This document shows positions 9,159 through 17,156 of a stretch of 64,000 nt of DNA, in pieces. Position 1 is the stretch's first letter. Every line of letters starts with the position of its first letter. Location: assembly GCF_030406725.1 (NCBI RefSeq), contig NZ_CP129107.1:1240001-1304000 (forward strand), in the 5' to 3' direction. The position numbers were made by a program, and so were the translations under genes. The DNA comes from Alteriqipengyuania flavescens (GTDB lineage: Bacteria > Pseudomonadota > Alphaproteobacteria > Sphingomonadales > Sphingomonadaceae). Below the pieces are notes generated by a model. The model ran no database searches. It was not told the DNA's origin and worked only from the letters and a program-made list of their open reading frames with translations.

Positions 9159-9688
9159 ACGCCCCCTCTTGGTTCAACGGTGAGGAACTGGCCGAAGCCG
9201 AGTTCGAGTTCAAATGGGTTAGGTCGGCCGAGGGCCGCGGCGACGCAACGGACGACGCCGAGATGCGTGATGGCAAGGATATGTCCCTCGATCCTCGCGG
9301 AATCGAGCAGATATGTGCGAACCCGCTCAGCCATTTGCGCGACACTCTCCCCTCCGTGCGGGCGAGCGCCTTCGATATCTTCTGCCCACTCATCGATCTC
9401 GTGACGAGGAATATCGTCCCACACCTGCATTTCCCAGTTCCCGAAATCGATCTCCATCAGTCTCGGGTCGGCGTGGACGGGAAGGTCGAAATGCGCGGAC
9501 AACTGCTCCGCCACCGCAGTGCATCGGATCAGTGGGCTGCTGTCGATCCGTGCAAAGCGGCTGGGCAACGCGGCCACCAGTGCATGAAGGTCTTTCTGGT
9601 CAAAGGCTTTAGCGGGAACGTCCGACAGGCCGTAGCAAACGCCCGCTTCGATCTGCGGCTCGCCATGGCGGAGCAGGATCAGAGCCAT
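9155..9688 (-). CDS. Histidine phosphatase, probable alpha-ribazole phosphatase
   Basis: This 177-residue histidine phosphatase has the catalytic LLRHGEP motif at the N terminus and a second histidine in ITHLGVVR. Its place between cobS and cobO suggests alpha-ribazole-5'-phosphate phosphatase (the Salmonella CobC role), which removes the phosphate from the lower-ligand nucleotide or the cobalamin phosphate. I took the ATG at 9688, directly before ALILLRHGEP, giving a 10-base overlap with cobS. The longer frame to 9826 lies inside cobS. Confidence 0.85.
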   Translation of the reverse strand: MALILLRHGEPQIEAGVCYGLSDVPAKAFDQKDLHALVAALPSRFARIDSSPLIRCTAVAEQLSAHFDLPVHADPRLMEIDFGNWEMQVWDDIPRHEIDEWAEDIEGARPHGGESVAQMAERVRTYLLDSARIEGHILAITHLGVVRCVAAALGRPNPFELELGFGQFLTVEPRGGV

Positions 9689-10431
9689 GCGAGGGTGCCA
9701 AGATAGAAGCCGACTTCGCTGATCTGCTGCACCGCGCCGAGGCAATCGCCAGTATAGCCGCCAAGCTTGCGCTCGAAGAGCAGCCGCGTCGAGATATGGC
9801 CGATGGCAAGGCCGGCCAAGCCGCATAGCGCTGCGCCGGGCCCAAGAATGGTCGCACCGATTGCGACCGCAGCGATCCCGGTTAGCGTCGCCACCACCAG
9901 CGGCGCTGCTCCGATCCCCTTCGCAACCGGCTTGGCGATCCCCTCGGCACGTGCGTAACGACTTGTCGCGATCACGATCACTGCCGACAGGCGCGAGGCT
10001 CCGTGCGCCACGGGCAGGGCGGCGAGTGCGACCATGAAAGGGAGTTGCGCCAGTGCCGCGATCTTGAGCAGCAGAACTATGAACAGCGCTGCGGCTCCGA
10101 ATGTGCCGAGCCGGCTGTCGCGCATGATCTCCATCATCCGCTGCGACGTTGTCGCGCCTTGCCCATCAAACAGGTCCGCCAGGCCATCCTCGTGAAAGGC
10201 ACCGGTTGCCAGCAGCGTAGACGCAGTGCCGAAGATCGCTGCGATAAAGGCCCCGCCGATTGCCCAACCGAGCGCAAAAGCGGCAGCGCCGATTACGCCG
10301 ATCAACACGCCGACCAGCGGATAGAAGCCGGGCGCGGCCTCGAAATCGCTCTCGTCGAGCTGCGCCGCGGGCAAAGGAAGTCGCGTCAGGAACACCCACG
10401 CGGCCAAAGCGGCGGCGAATGGACGCTTCAT
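9679..10431 (-). CDS. cobS: Cobalamin synthase (adenosylcobinamide-GDP ribazoletransferase)
   Basis: This 250-residue integral membrane enzyme joins adenosylcobinamide-GDP to alpha-ribazole to complete the nucleotide loop. The acidic family motif HEDGLADLFDG, expected to bind metal, is present around residues 80-90. Several hydrophobic helices follow. It overlaps cobT by 4 bases (ATGA) and the phosphatase gene by 10 bases, so the three lower-ligand assembly genes form a coupled unit. Confidence 0.94.
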   Translation of the reverse strand: MKRPFAAALAAWVFLTRLPLPAAQLDESDFEAAPGFYPLVGVLIGVIGAAAFALGWAIGGAFIAAIFGTASTLLATGAFHEDGLADLFDGQGATTSQRMMEIMRDSRLGTFGAAALFIVLLLKIAALAQLPFMVALAALPVAHGASRLSAVIVIATSRYARAEGIAKPVAKGIGAAPLVVATLTGIAAVAIGATILGPGAALCGLAGLAIGHISTRLLFERKLGGYTGDCLGAVQQISEVGFYLGTLAWL

Positions 10432-11426
10432 GAAATCGGGGGAGCGCCGGACACCCCTGCCTGAGAAAAGCTTGCCATGCCGAAAAGCGAGAGCGCGGCG
10501 TGAATAATCGGCACGGCCAACAACGCGCCGGTCCCTTCGCCCAGCCGCATGTCGAGGTCGAGCAGTGGTTCGGCTTCTAGCCAGTCGAGCAGCGTCCGAT
10601 GGCCGTGTTCTGCCGAGCGATGCGCATAGACAAAGGCCCGTTCACAGTCTGGCTCGATCGCCCGCGCAAGCGCGGCGGCAGCGGTCGCGATAAAGCCATC
10701 GACCACCACAAGTTTATTCGATGCCCCGGCGCCAACCATTGCACCCGCCATCGTGCCGATCTCGAAGCCGCCAACCTCGGCCAGCGCTTCAATCGGCGCA
10801 AGCGCTCCAGTCCGCGCAGCTGCGTGTTCGAGAACCTCTTGCTTGTGGGAGAGAGCGGTATCGTCGAGGCCCGTCCCTCGCCCTACGAGTTCGGCCACGG
10901 AAATGCCGCTCAGCTTGTGCGCAAGCAGGGCTGCAGCGGAAGTGTTCGCGATGCCCATCTCGCCGAAACAGACGATCTTGCTTTCAATACCGCTTGCGAA
11001 CTGTCGCCCTTGCGCAATCGCGTTCCTTGCCGTCTCGGGCGACATCGCAGGCCCTGTCGAACTGTCGGCCGTTCCCCCTCCCAACGACAGATCGATAAGC
11101 CCATCACGTCGGCGCGGCGGATGCGCGATTCCGCAGTCAACGACGGTCACCGGTATGTCGAATTGCGCCGCGATGACATTCGCAGCGGCTCCGCCTGCAA
11201 GGAAGTTGGCGACCATTTGGCCGGTAACCTCCTGCGGGAACGCGGACACACGCTGTGCGGCAATCCCATGATCAGCTGCGAAAATGGTCAACGATGCCGA
11301 AGCATTCGACGGAGTCATGTCGCCAAGGATCGCAGCAGCCTGAACTGCAAGGCTCTCGAGCCTTCCCAATGACCCTATCGGCTTAGTCTTGTCGTCGATC
11401 AGGCGCTGGAAGTCGGCTCGGGTCAT
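10428..11426 (-). CDS. cobT: Nicotinate-nucleotide:dimethylbenzimidazole phosphoribosyltransferase
   Basis: This 332-residue enzyme activates the lower ligand base as alpha-ribazole phosphate. Motifs seen are KPIGSLGRLE near the N terminus, FAADHGIAAQRVSAFP, GEMGIANTSAAA, and the C-terminal LGEGTGALLAVP carrying the catalytic Glu. The ATG at 11426 (MTRADFQRL) places the family motif at the usual distance from the N terminus. The frame extends to 11582 but that part lacks family features. It is the first gene of cobT-cobS-phosphatase-cobO. I saw no riboswitch upstream of it. Confidence 0.94.
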   Translation of the reverse strand: MTRADFQRLIDDKTKPIGSLGRLESLAVQAAAILGDMTPSNASASLTIFAADHGIAAQRVSAFPQEVTGQMVANFLAGGAAANVIAAQFDIPVTVVDCGIAHPPRRRDGLIDLSLGGGTADSSTGPAMSPETARNAIAQGRQFASGIESKIVCFGEMGIANTSAAALLAHKLSGISVAELVGRGTGLDDTALSHKQEVLEHAAARTGALAPIEALAEVGGFEIGTMAGAMVGAGASNKLVVVDGFIATAAAALARAIEPDCERAFVYAHRSAEHGHRTLLDWLEAEPLLDLDMRLGEGTGALLAVPIIHAALSLFGMASFSQAGVSGAPPIS

Positions 11427-11876
11427 ACGATGCGCGTTTAGCGAATACAGAATGACTTTGGAACGGCATGACAAAGCCATACGCATCGAGCGCTTGTGGA
11501 GGTCCATTGGCAAGGGCAGGGCAATTTTGCGAGTCCGAGCAGTGTCGCCACAGTGGCGTGTTGAGCAAACGGCAGCTTTCAAGTCGCGAGGCGAACCATG
11601 CTAATGACCGAAATTAGGGCGCATTGCCGCCCGGCCGTTTTTGGGCCGGGAGGAGACTGTCGGCTTTCCACCGGCAGACGGTGATAGCAGACATATGTGG
11701 GTGCGACGCCCGCTCGCCTTGCCCACGATCCGAACCCGATCTAACGCTTTACCTAAGCTGGAACTTCAGGATTCCGTTCCCGACAGTTCTTCGCTACAAG
11801 GTGCTGTATACCGTGCGATGCTAAGTACGGTTCTGGTGAGGAAGCGAATATCTTTAGGACAGCGCAACTTTCTGCT
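11427..11876. other. Intergenic region between cobT and the sce7726 operon, divergent
   Basis: These 450 bases should hold the promoters of cobT (leftward) and the sce7726 operon (rightward). Short open frames here show no recognisable protein. A perfect 7-bp inverted repeat, CCCGGCC and GGCCGGG, sits at 11630-11650 with a T-rich loop. A smaller inverted repeat, ACCGT and ACGGT, lies near 11812-11833 about 50 bases before sce7726 and could be an operator. I cannot assign promoter boxes with confidence. Confidence 0.4.
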
Positions 11877-12734
11877 TTGAAGCGGCTCTTTTCCGCTAGC
11901 GTTTTTCGCGAATTAGCCAAAAAGGGGCGCTCGAGCCTCTTTTGCAGGTTGGTCGAGCAAACAGATTTGATCGAGCGTGTCACGCCTTGTGCGACTGTCG
12001 GAGACACATTCGAATCCGCCTTTGAAATTCTGAAGGTGGCAGGCCGACGCGACGAATATGTCTATCGGGCGGCCATCAGTCACAAGATCCTGATGGGCAC
12101 CCACTCGCTGCAATCCGCGTCGATGCTCAACGAGTTTCGCGCCGGCTCATGCAAGGCCGATCTGGTCATTCTTAATGGTACCGCGACTGTCTACGAAATA
12201 AAATCGGAGCGGGATTCGCTGACCCGGCTCGCCAACCAGGTTGAAAACTACAAACGCGTATTTGCAAAGGTGAACGTGATCGCCGGCGAGAGCCATGTCG
12301 ATGGCGTACTTGCGACCGTTCCTGCAGACGTGGGCGTCTTGTGCTTGTCACGACGGTATCAGATCTCAACTGTGCGCGACGCCGTCGATTGCCCACAACG
12401 TGTTTGCCCAGTGACGGTATTCGAATCGCTTCGTGCAGCCGAGGCCATCGCGATCCTCAAGTCACTGGGCGTCCTGGTTCCGAAAGTTCCGAACACACAG
12501 CGCCATGCAGCATTGCGCACCCTGTTTGCCGATCTCGATCCAGCAACCCTGCATGTCGAGATGGTTCGGACCTTGAAGCGGACCCGCAATCTTGCGCCGC
12601 TCGGCGAGCTTGTCGACCAACTACCAAACTCGCTGCAGGCAGCTGCATTGTCGATCCCGGTACGCCGCAGCGATCATAATCGTCTGGTCACGGCGGTGGC
12701 CACGCCTCTGCGTGCCGCGATGGCATGGAGTTAA
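11877..12734 (+). CDS. sce7726 family protein, PD-(D/E)XK nuclease-like
   Basis: This 285-residue protein matches the sce7726 family as I remember it. Residues 86-109 give a plausible PD-(D/E)XK signature: Glu in LNEFRAG, Asp95 in KADLVILN and Glu107/Lys109 in YEIKSERD, followed by a helix with QVENYKRVF. This suggests a nuclease fold, though activity is unproven. The start is uncertain: the listed start is TTG, with no strong ribosome site. The frame stays open upstream for about 20 codons of coding-like sequence without an ATG. It is the first of four + strand genes separated by only 6-7 bases, with sce7725 next as usual for this pair. Confidence 0.78.
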   Translation: MKRLFSASVFRELAKKGRSSLFCRLVEQTDLIERVTPCATVGDTFESAFEILKVAGRRDEYVYRAAISHKILMGTHSLQSASMLNEFRAGSCKADLVILNGTATVYEIKSERDSLTRLANQVENYKRVFAKVNVIAGESHVDGVLATVPADVGVLCLSRRYQISTVRDAVDCPQRVCPVTVFESLRAAEAIAILKSLGVLVPKVPNTQRHAALRTLFADLDPATLHVEMVRTLKRTRNLAPLGELVDQLPNSLQAAALSIPVRRSDHNRLVTAVATPLRAAMAWS

Positions 12735-12741
12735 GCCGACG

Positions 12742-13677
12742 ATGTATCATCCCTATTTTCGTGGAAAGCAGTTCGAGCTCATTACAATTCGTGAAATGGC
12801 TCCCTTGCTCGCCGAGAAGGAATTCGTCCCGATCATCGAGCCAGTGCGCGAAGCGCTCGGCGGTCTGAAAAAGACGCTAACCGCCGTGTGCGACGCCGGC
12901 GGTCGCGCCATAGTCATCGTCAATCCCTATCATGGCGATCATCAGGAAGATGGGACAAGCATCACCGGCCTCCTACAGGAAGGCTTTATCGGCAACGACG
13001 CAATTGCCGCGGGTATCCTGCTACGGAGCGACATGACAGTCGCCGAAGTCTTGGCATGCTACGCCGATCATTCGGACCATAATCCGGTGCTGGTCCATGC
13101 GGGCTTTACCGCGCCAAAAGATCTGGCGGCCGCCCTAGCAGCGGACTTGCCGGACATGACCAACGTGTTCGTCGATGACCACGCCAAGCTCCTCTATCGG
13201 AAGCATTTCAGCGACAGCGATCGCATCCTTGTGCGGGACGGGTTCAAGCGGCAGCGCAATGCGGACTACCCTGCAATGGAAGAGTTCTCCGACCTCCATG
13301 TGACCTATGCCGATCTCGGAATGGATGGTTTCGGAGATTTCCTGATCGTGGGCGACGTCTATAGCGAAGGCGGTGGACCGGCTTATGCGGTCGCGATCCA
13401 CCTGTCCTTCATCGATCCCGACAAGGACGATGTGATGTACATCTATCACTTCGTCTCCGACACCAAGGACACACCGACCGACCCGGCAGGCAAGTTCGGC
13501 CAGGCGCTCGCAAAGGTCATTGCCAAATTGGATAGCGGCAATTCAAAGCTGCTCGAGACCGAGGCGATCAAGGAATTTCGCGAGCTCCACGAAAAGGGCC
13601 ATTTCCCGGGCCTCGGCTATGTCAAAAAGCTCTCGATGAAGCATCATATCGAGACGCTCGCTGACTATATCGGCTGA
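12742..13677 (+). CDS. sce7725 family protein (T4 beta-protein-like)
   Basis: This 311-residue protein begins MYHPYFRGKQFELITI and continues with FVPIIEPVRE, the opening typical of sce7725 and of the broader 'beta' protein family. I recall sce7725 and sce7726 as frequent neighbours, which supports both calls. No catalytic motif is obvious; function is unknown. Seven bases separate it from sce7726 and seven from the RES gene downstream. There is no clear Shine-Dalgarno site, so translational coupling is likely. Confidence 0.8.
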   Translation: MYHPYFRGKQFELITIREMAPLLAEKEFVPIIEPVREALGGLKKTLTAVCDAGGRAIVIVNPYHGDHQEDGTSITGLLQEGFIGNDAIAAGILLRSDMTVAEVLACYADHSDHNPVLVHAGFTAPKDLAAALAADLPDMTNVFVDDHAKLLYRKHFSDSDRILVRDGFKRQRNADYPAMEEFSDLHVTYADLGMDGFGDFLIVGDVYSEGGGPAYAVAIHLSFIDPDKDDVMYIYHFVSDTKDTPTDPAGKFGQALAKVIAKLDSGNSKLLETEAIKEFRELHEKGHFPGLGYVKKLSMKHHIETLADYIG

Positions 13678-13684
13678 GGCCGAC

Positions 13685-14707
13685 ATGGCGAAGCGGTACT
13701 GCTGTCCCGAATGCTTCGACGATGGCGGCCTGCGCGACGACATCTTCCCTTCGCTGGACCCGGAACGCGGGACATGCAGTTTCTGCGGAACCGGCGACAC
13801 GCTGCTGGTCGAGCCTGCGCAGCTCGCGACCTGGTTCGAGCTGCTCGTCAATGTCTATGAGGTCGATGAGGAAGGCAAATCGCTTGTCGAATGGCTGAAG
13901 GATGACTGGCAGCTGTTCACCCACCCCCGGATGGACATCGCGCATGCCAAGGATTTGCTCGGCGAAATCCTCGATGACGGTGAGATCGTACGGCAACCTT
14001 TCGCGCCATCACCAAGCTATATCAGCGAAGGTCTTGCGCTGTGGGAAAATCTGCGCGACGAGATGATGTACCAGAATCGCTGGTTTCTCGACGTGTCGAT
14101 CGATCAGGATCGCCTGCGCCAGCTTCTCGATCTGCTGCTCGCGCCCGACCTGCCGGGCCAATGGTTTCGCGCGCGCATCCGTACCGACGACGAATTCTTC
14201 CCGATCGACAAGATGGGCGCACCGCCGAAGCGCCGGGCATCGCACGGCCGCGCCAATCCCGCCGGTATTCCCTATCTCTATCTAGGTTCGAAACCGGAGA
14301 CGGCCGCGGCCGAGATCCGGCCGCATACGGGTGAAGTTGCCTGCGTCGCCGATTTCGCCATTCCCGACATTCGCGCGGTCGACCTGCGCAACCCGCGCAA
14401 GCTGGTGTCGCCATTCATCCTGACCGACGCCAGCGAGATCGGCCAGCTTCGCGCCGACTTACCGTTCCTTGAACGTCTCGGCGAGGAACTTACCCGGCCC
14501 GTGCTGCCCTCCGGCGCGGCGATCGACTATATCCCAAGTCAGTATCTGTGCGAGTTCATTAAGAAGAGCGGGTTCGATGGCGTCGTTTATCGCAGTTCGG
14601 TGAGCGATGGCATCAACCTCGCTCTGTTCGATCCGCGCAAGGCTCAAGGTGGCGCGGTTTCGCTGTACCATGTCGCGAAAGTCTCCGTCGAAGTTGCGCC
14701 GACATAA
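13685..14707 (+). CDS. RES-domain protein with N-terminal zinc ribbon
   Basis: In this 340-residue protein residues 7-34 hold two CxxC pairs (CPEC and CSFC), a likely zinc ribbon. The middle region is helical, as in proteins annotated HEPN/RES. The C-terminal half is a RES domain: Arg in WFRARIRTD (about 162-166), Glu210 in ETAAAEIRP, and Ser in the GFDGVVYRSSVSDG segment. RES toxins such as ParT and MbcT consume NAD+ or ADP-ribosylate targets. This protein is therefore the likely effector of the four-gene operon; that role is inferred. No short Xre-type antitoxin gene is adjacent. Confidence 0.82.
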   Translation: MAKRYCCPECFDDGGLRDDIFPSLDPERGTCSFCGTGDTLLVEPAQLATWFELLVNVYEVDEEGKSLVEWLKDDWQLFTHPRMDIAHAKDLLGEILDDGEIVRQPFAPSPSYISEGLALWENLRDEMMYQNRWFLDVSIDQDRLRQLLDLLLAPDLPGQWFRARIRTDDEFFPIDKMGAPPKRRASHGRANPAGIPYLYLGSKPETAAAEIRPHTGEVACVADFAIPDIRAVDLRNPRKLVSPFILTDASEIGQLRADLPFLERLGEELTRPVLPSGAAIDYIPSQYLCEFIKKSGFDGVVYRSSVSDGINLALFDPRKAQGGAVSLYHVAKVSVEVAPT

Positions 14708-14713
14708 GCGGAC

Positions 14714-15463
14714 ATGATCGACATCTACTCCAGGGGTGTCGCGCGCATTCGGCACGCCACGACCGGCGAGGTTTATGAAATCGATGCCGCAGAGCTGGAA
14801 TGGGAGGCCGTCGGCTCTGAAGAGCGACAGATGGGCCCCGAGAACAGCTACGCCGCTGTCATTGACCATCCGGAACTTGGACAGCTCAGCTGGAGCCTGT
14901 GGGAATATCCGGTCGGAATGGAAAACATGGTTGAGACCGAGGTGAACGATCATGAATTGCTGGAGAACATCGAATTCGGCCTCCAGCATCTTCCGGACGA
15001 TGATGAGTATGCGGAGCAGCCGCTTCCCCTTGCACTAAGGCTTGCGGCGCTCCCGGCGCAGCTAGACGAGTTGGATCGCGCCCTGGCCCGATTGCAGGCC
15101 GCTGCGCCCATGCTGGGCCATAATCGCCCTCCGGAGGAATATCACCTCGAACTCCCCCAAGTCGACCTGGACGGCGCTCGAGACAGCATCGCCGACATTC
15201 GGGGCGAGCTCGCCAAACCGGACGCTATGGCCACCGCCGACGGCGCTTTGCTGCAAAAGGCGGAAGGCCGGATTCGGCTGCTATCGACCAAGATTCTGGG
15301 CTGGCTCAAATGGGCCGGAAAATTGTCAGGGGCCGGCCTTGTCACCGGAATTGGAACCGGCGTCGGAAAGGAGCTGTGGGAAGATCCGGTCGCACTCTAT
15401 GATAAGCTTGCGAGCGTCGCGGAGACGCTAGTCCAGTGGATTCAGCATATCGGCTCTATGTAA
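14714..15463 (+). CDS. Unknown protein, last gene of the sce7726-sce7725-RES operon
   Basis: I do not recognise this 249-residue family. The N-terminal half is acidic (for example LEWEAVGSEE and HLPDDDEYAEQ). The middle looks helical, with QLDELDRALARLQAAAP. Near the C terminus is a glycine-rich hydrophobic stretch, LSGAGLVTGIGTGVG, flanked by Trp-containing amphipathic segments, which could contact a membrane. The gene starts 6 bases after the RES stop and ends 16 bases before the convergent AbiV-like gene. By position it may be the partner or immunity protein of the RES protein, but nothing in the sequence proves that. Confidence 0.7.
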   Translation: MIDIYSRGVARIRHATTGEVYEIDAAELEWEAVGSEERQMGPENSYAAVIDHPELGQLSWSLWEYPVGMENMVETEVNDHELLENIEFGLQHLPDDDEYAEQPLPLALRLAALPAQLDELDRALARLQAAAPMLGHNRPPEEYHLELPQVDLDGARDSIADIRGELAKPDAMATADGALLQKAEGRIRLLSTKILGWLKWAGKLSGAGLVTGIGTGVGKELWEDPVALYDKLASVAETLVQWIQHIGSM

Positions 15464-15479
15464 GCACCTGCTGCGTCGC

Positions 15480-16343
15480 TCAATAACCGATTTCGCTCCA
15501 CAGTGCGGCTTCCCGGCGCGCTTCCAGCTCTTCCAGAGGCACCGCGATTTCGCTGAACTCCAGCGCGTACATGGGCATCTGCCAATTGTTGTAGAGCACT
15601 CGGTAATGCTCGTCGGTGGCCGCGTCGGTGATGAGCCTGGCCGCATCGAGGCGATCGAACATCTCACCGGTCAGGCGCTGGCCATCGTCGAACTGTTGCA
15701 CGTCGACGAAATCGAGTGCACCCCAAACCTCATTGACGATCCGCACGCCTTTCTGGGTAAACATGCCTGTCGTCGCCATAGCATCGACCAGCGCAAGCGC
15801 ATTCGGAGGGCCACCAAAGATGGTCTTAGAGAGCGACCCTGTCGGCGCGCTCCACTGCGGGACACCGTCTTCATACACCTCGATGTCGGCATACATCGCG
15901 GCTTCGCGGCTATAGCGCTGCCAGTTCGGAACAATGTACTCGCCGGCAAAGCCTTCCAGCGAGTGGCCCTGGCGCGCATCGTCAACATACTCGCGAAGCT
16001 GGTCGATATTTACCGGCCGCCAATGCTGCGCATCGGCGTAGATCAGCCGACCAAGATGATCGTAGAAGGTACGAACGATGGTGCCAGCACGGCGGGCAAC
16101 CAGCTTTGCGGGACACCGCGCCATGTCCATCAGGATCAGCGCCTTGGCGGCTTCTTCCTCCGCAAATCCCTCGAGCACCGTCGCTTCGCGTGACCCATTC
16201 TCCAATTGGCTCGAACTGCCCCAAAAGCTGCGCGCACTGACGGAAATGACTGGGAGACCTTCCGCAATGAGGCGCAATCGTTGCGGCTGCCTGAGATGTA
16301 CGAGAATGCCCGCGCGCCGGTTGCCGTAAGAAACTTTTGCCAT
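15480..16343 (-). CDS. AbiV-like HEPN protein
   Basis: This 287-residue protein has an N-terminal HEPN-like domain of the AbiV type. The helix GFAEEEAAKALILMDMAR at residues 59-76 is characteristic of that group. Arg91 and His96 in VRTFYDHLGRLIYAD form the RX4H motif of HEPN ribonucleases. The C-terminal half is unassigned. I chose the ATG at 16343 (MAKVSYGN) over the start at 16358; the distance to the upstream HEPN gene is then 57 bases. AbiV is known from lactococci as an abortive-infection factor. It is the last gene of the leftward four-gene operon. Confidence 0.72.
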   Translation of the reverse strand: MAKVSYGNRRAGILVHLRQPQRLRLIAEGLPVISVSARSFWGSSSQLENGSREATVLEGFAEEEAAKALILMDMARCPAKLVARRAGTIVRTFYDHLGRLIYADAQHWRPVNIDQLREYVDDARQGHSLEGFAGEYIVPNWQRYSREAAMYADIEVYEDGVPQWSAPTGSLSKTIFGGPPNALALVDAMATTGMFTQKGVRIVNEVWGALDFVDVQQFDDGQRLTGEMFDRLDAARLITDAATDEHYRVLYNNWQMPMYALEFSEIAVPLEELEARREAALWSEIGY

Positions 16344-16400
16344 CCTTGCCCTTACCATGTGCCGAGCTTTGCTGCGCCGCGAAAAGACTGACGCTTACGC

Positions 16401-17156
16401 TCAGACTTTCGGCACAGAAATCACATAATCCATATCTTTAACATCGCCGGCCTCCAGCTGCGCATGAAGACGCTGTGCCGCCTCAGGGCTGCGGCAGAAG
16501 GATTCCACGTCGAACTGGAATTGGGGCAAGGACGGCCCGAGGATCGCGTCGGCTTTGACGGCTTCGGAGAGCAACCGGTCGACTTTGTCGAACAAGCTAT
16601 CCTGACGCTCGGCAATTTCACGAAGCCGGACTTCGATCAAATGAATCAGGCGCATTGCCAACCTAGCCTTATGCTGGGCGCGGACGGTGTAGACACCGAG
16701 CTGCCGCTGTCGGCGCGTGAAACTCAGGATCACAGCTTCGCGAACGAGCGGACCGTCCTTGAGACCCTCGCCGCGCCCGAAATGTCCAATCGCGCCATTC
16801 CGCAGGAGCTTCACTTCCTCGTGCGTGGCCCGCTCCTCATCTGTCAATCTGGCCTCGCCAAGCAGCGACGGCCGCTTGCCCGTGGTGAAGGTCGCGCGAG
16901 CGTAGAGGACGACGGCCTGAGTGAACAAGGCACCGGTGATGGTCGTCTCATCATTGAGCGTTCTGATGTCTTCGCGCGGACTTTCCTTCTGCCTTGCCTC
17001 AATCAGCCGCAACGATGCTAACGCCGTGCGCAAGTCTTCGCGGATCGATCCTGCCGCGGCCGCGCGCGCGATCGCCTTCACAAGCTCCGGATGGCGCTGC
17101 TGGGCAGACAAGTGCTCCGACAGCCTGACCAGGTCGACGCGTCTGGCACCCTTCAT
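16401..17156 (-). CDS. HEPN-motif protein, third gene of the putative defence operon
   Basis: This 251-residue protein contains HEEVKLLRNGAIGHFG, where Arg119 and His125 fit the HEPN RX4-6H pattern. The surrounding sequence is strongly helical. The start ATG at 17156 overlaps the stop of the upstream 602-residue gene by 4 bases. The much longer frame (to 17609) is a shadow of that gene. No family name comes to mind. With the AbiV-like gene downstream, the operon has two proteins with HEPN-type motifs, which could pair or act on different RNAs. Confidence 0.68.
   Translation of the reverse strand: MKGARRVDLVRLSEHLSAQQRHPELVKAIARAAAAGSIREDLRTALASLRLIEARQKESPREDIRTLNDETTITGALFTQAVVLYARATFTTGKRPSLLGEARLTDEERATHEEVKLLRNGAIGHFGRGEGLKDGPLVREAVILSFTRRQRQLGVYTVRAQHKARLAMRLIHLIEVRLREIAERQDSLFDKVDRLLSEAVKADAILGPSLPQFQFDVESFCRSPEAAQRLHAQLEAGDVKDMDYVISVPKV

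Noticed and set aside
11427-11876. A second cobalamin riboswitch upstream of cobT
   Set aside because: I looked for the CAGGAGACCTGCC and CACTGG elements on the minus strand and did not find them.
11624-11880. Short + strand frames before sce7726
   Set aside because: No family resemblance or ribosome site; more likely leader sequence.
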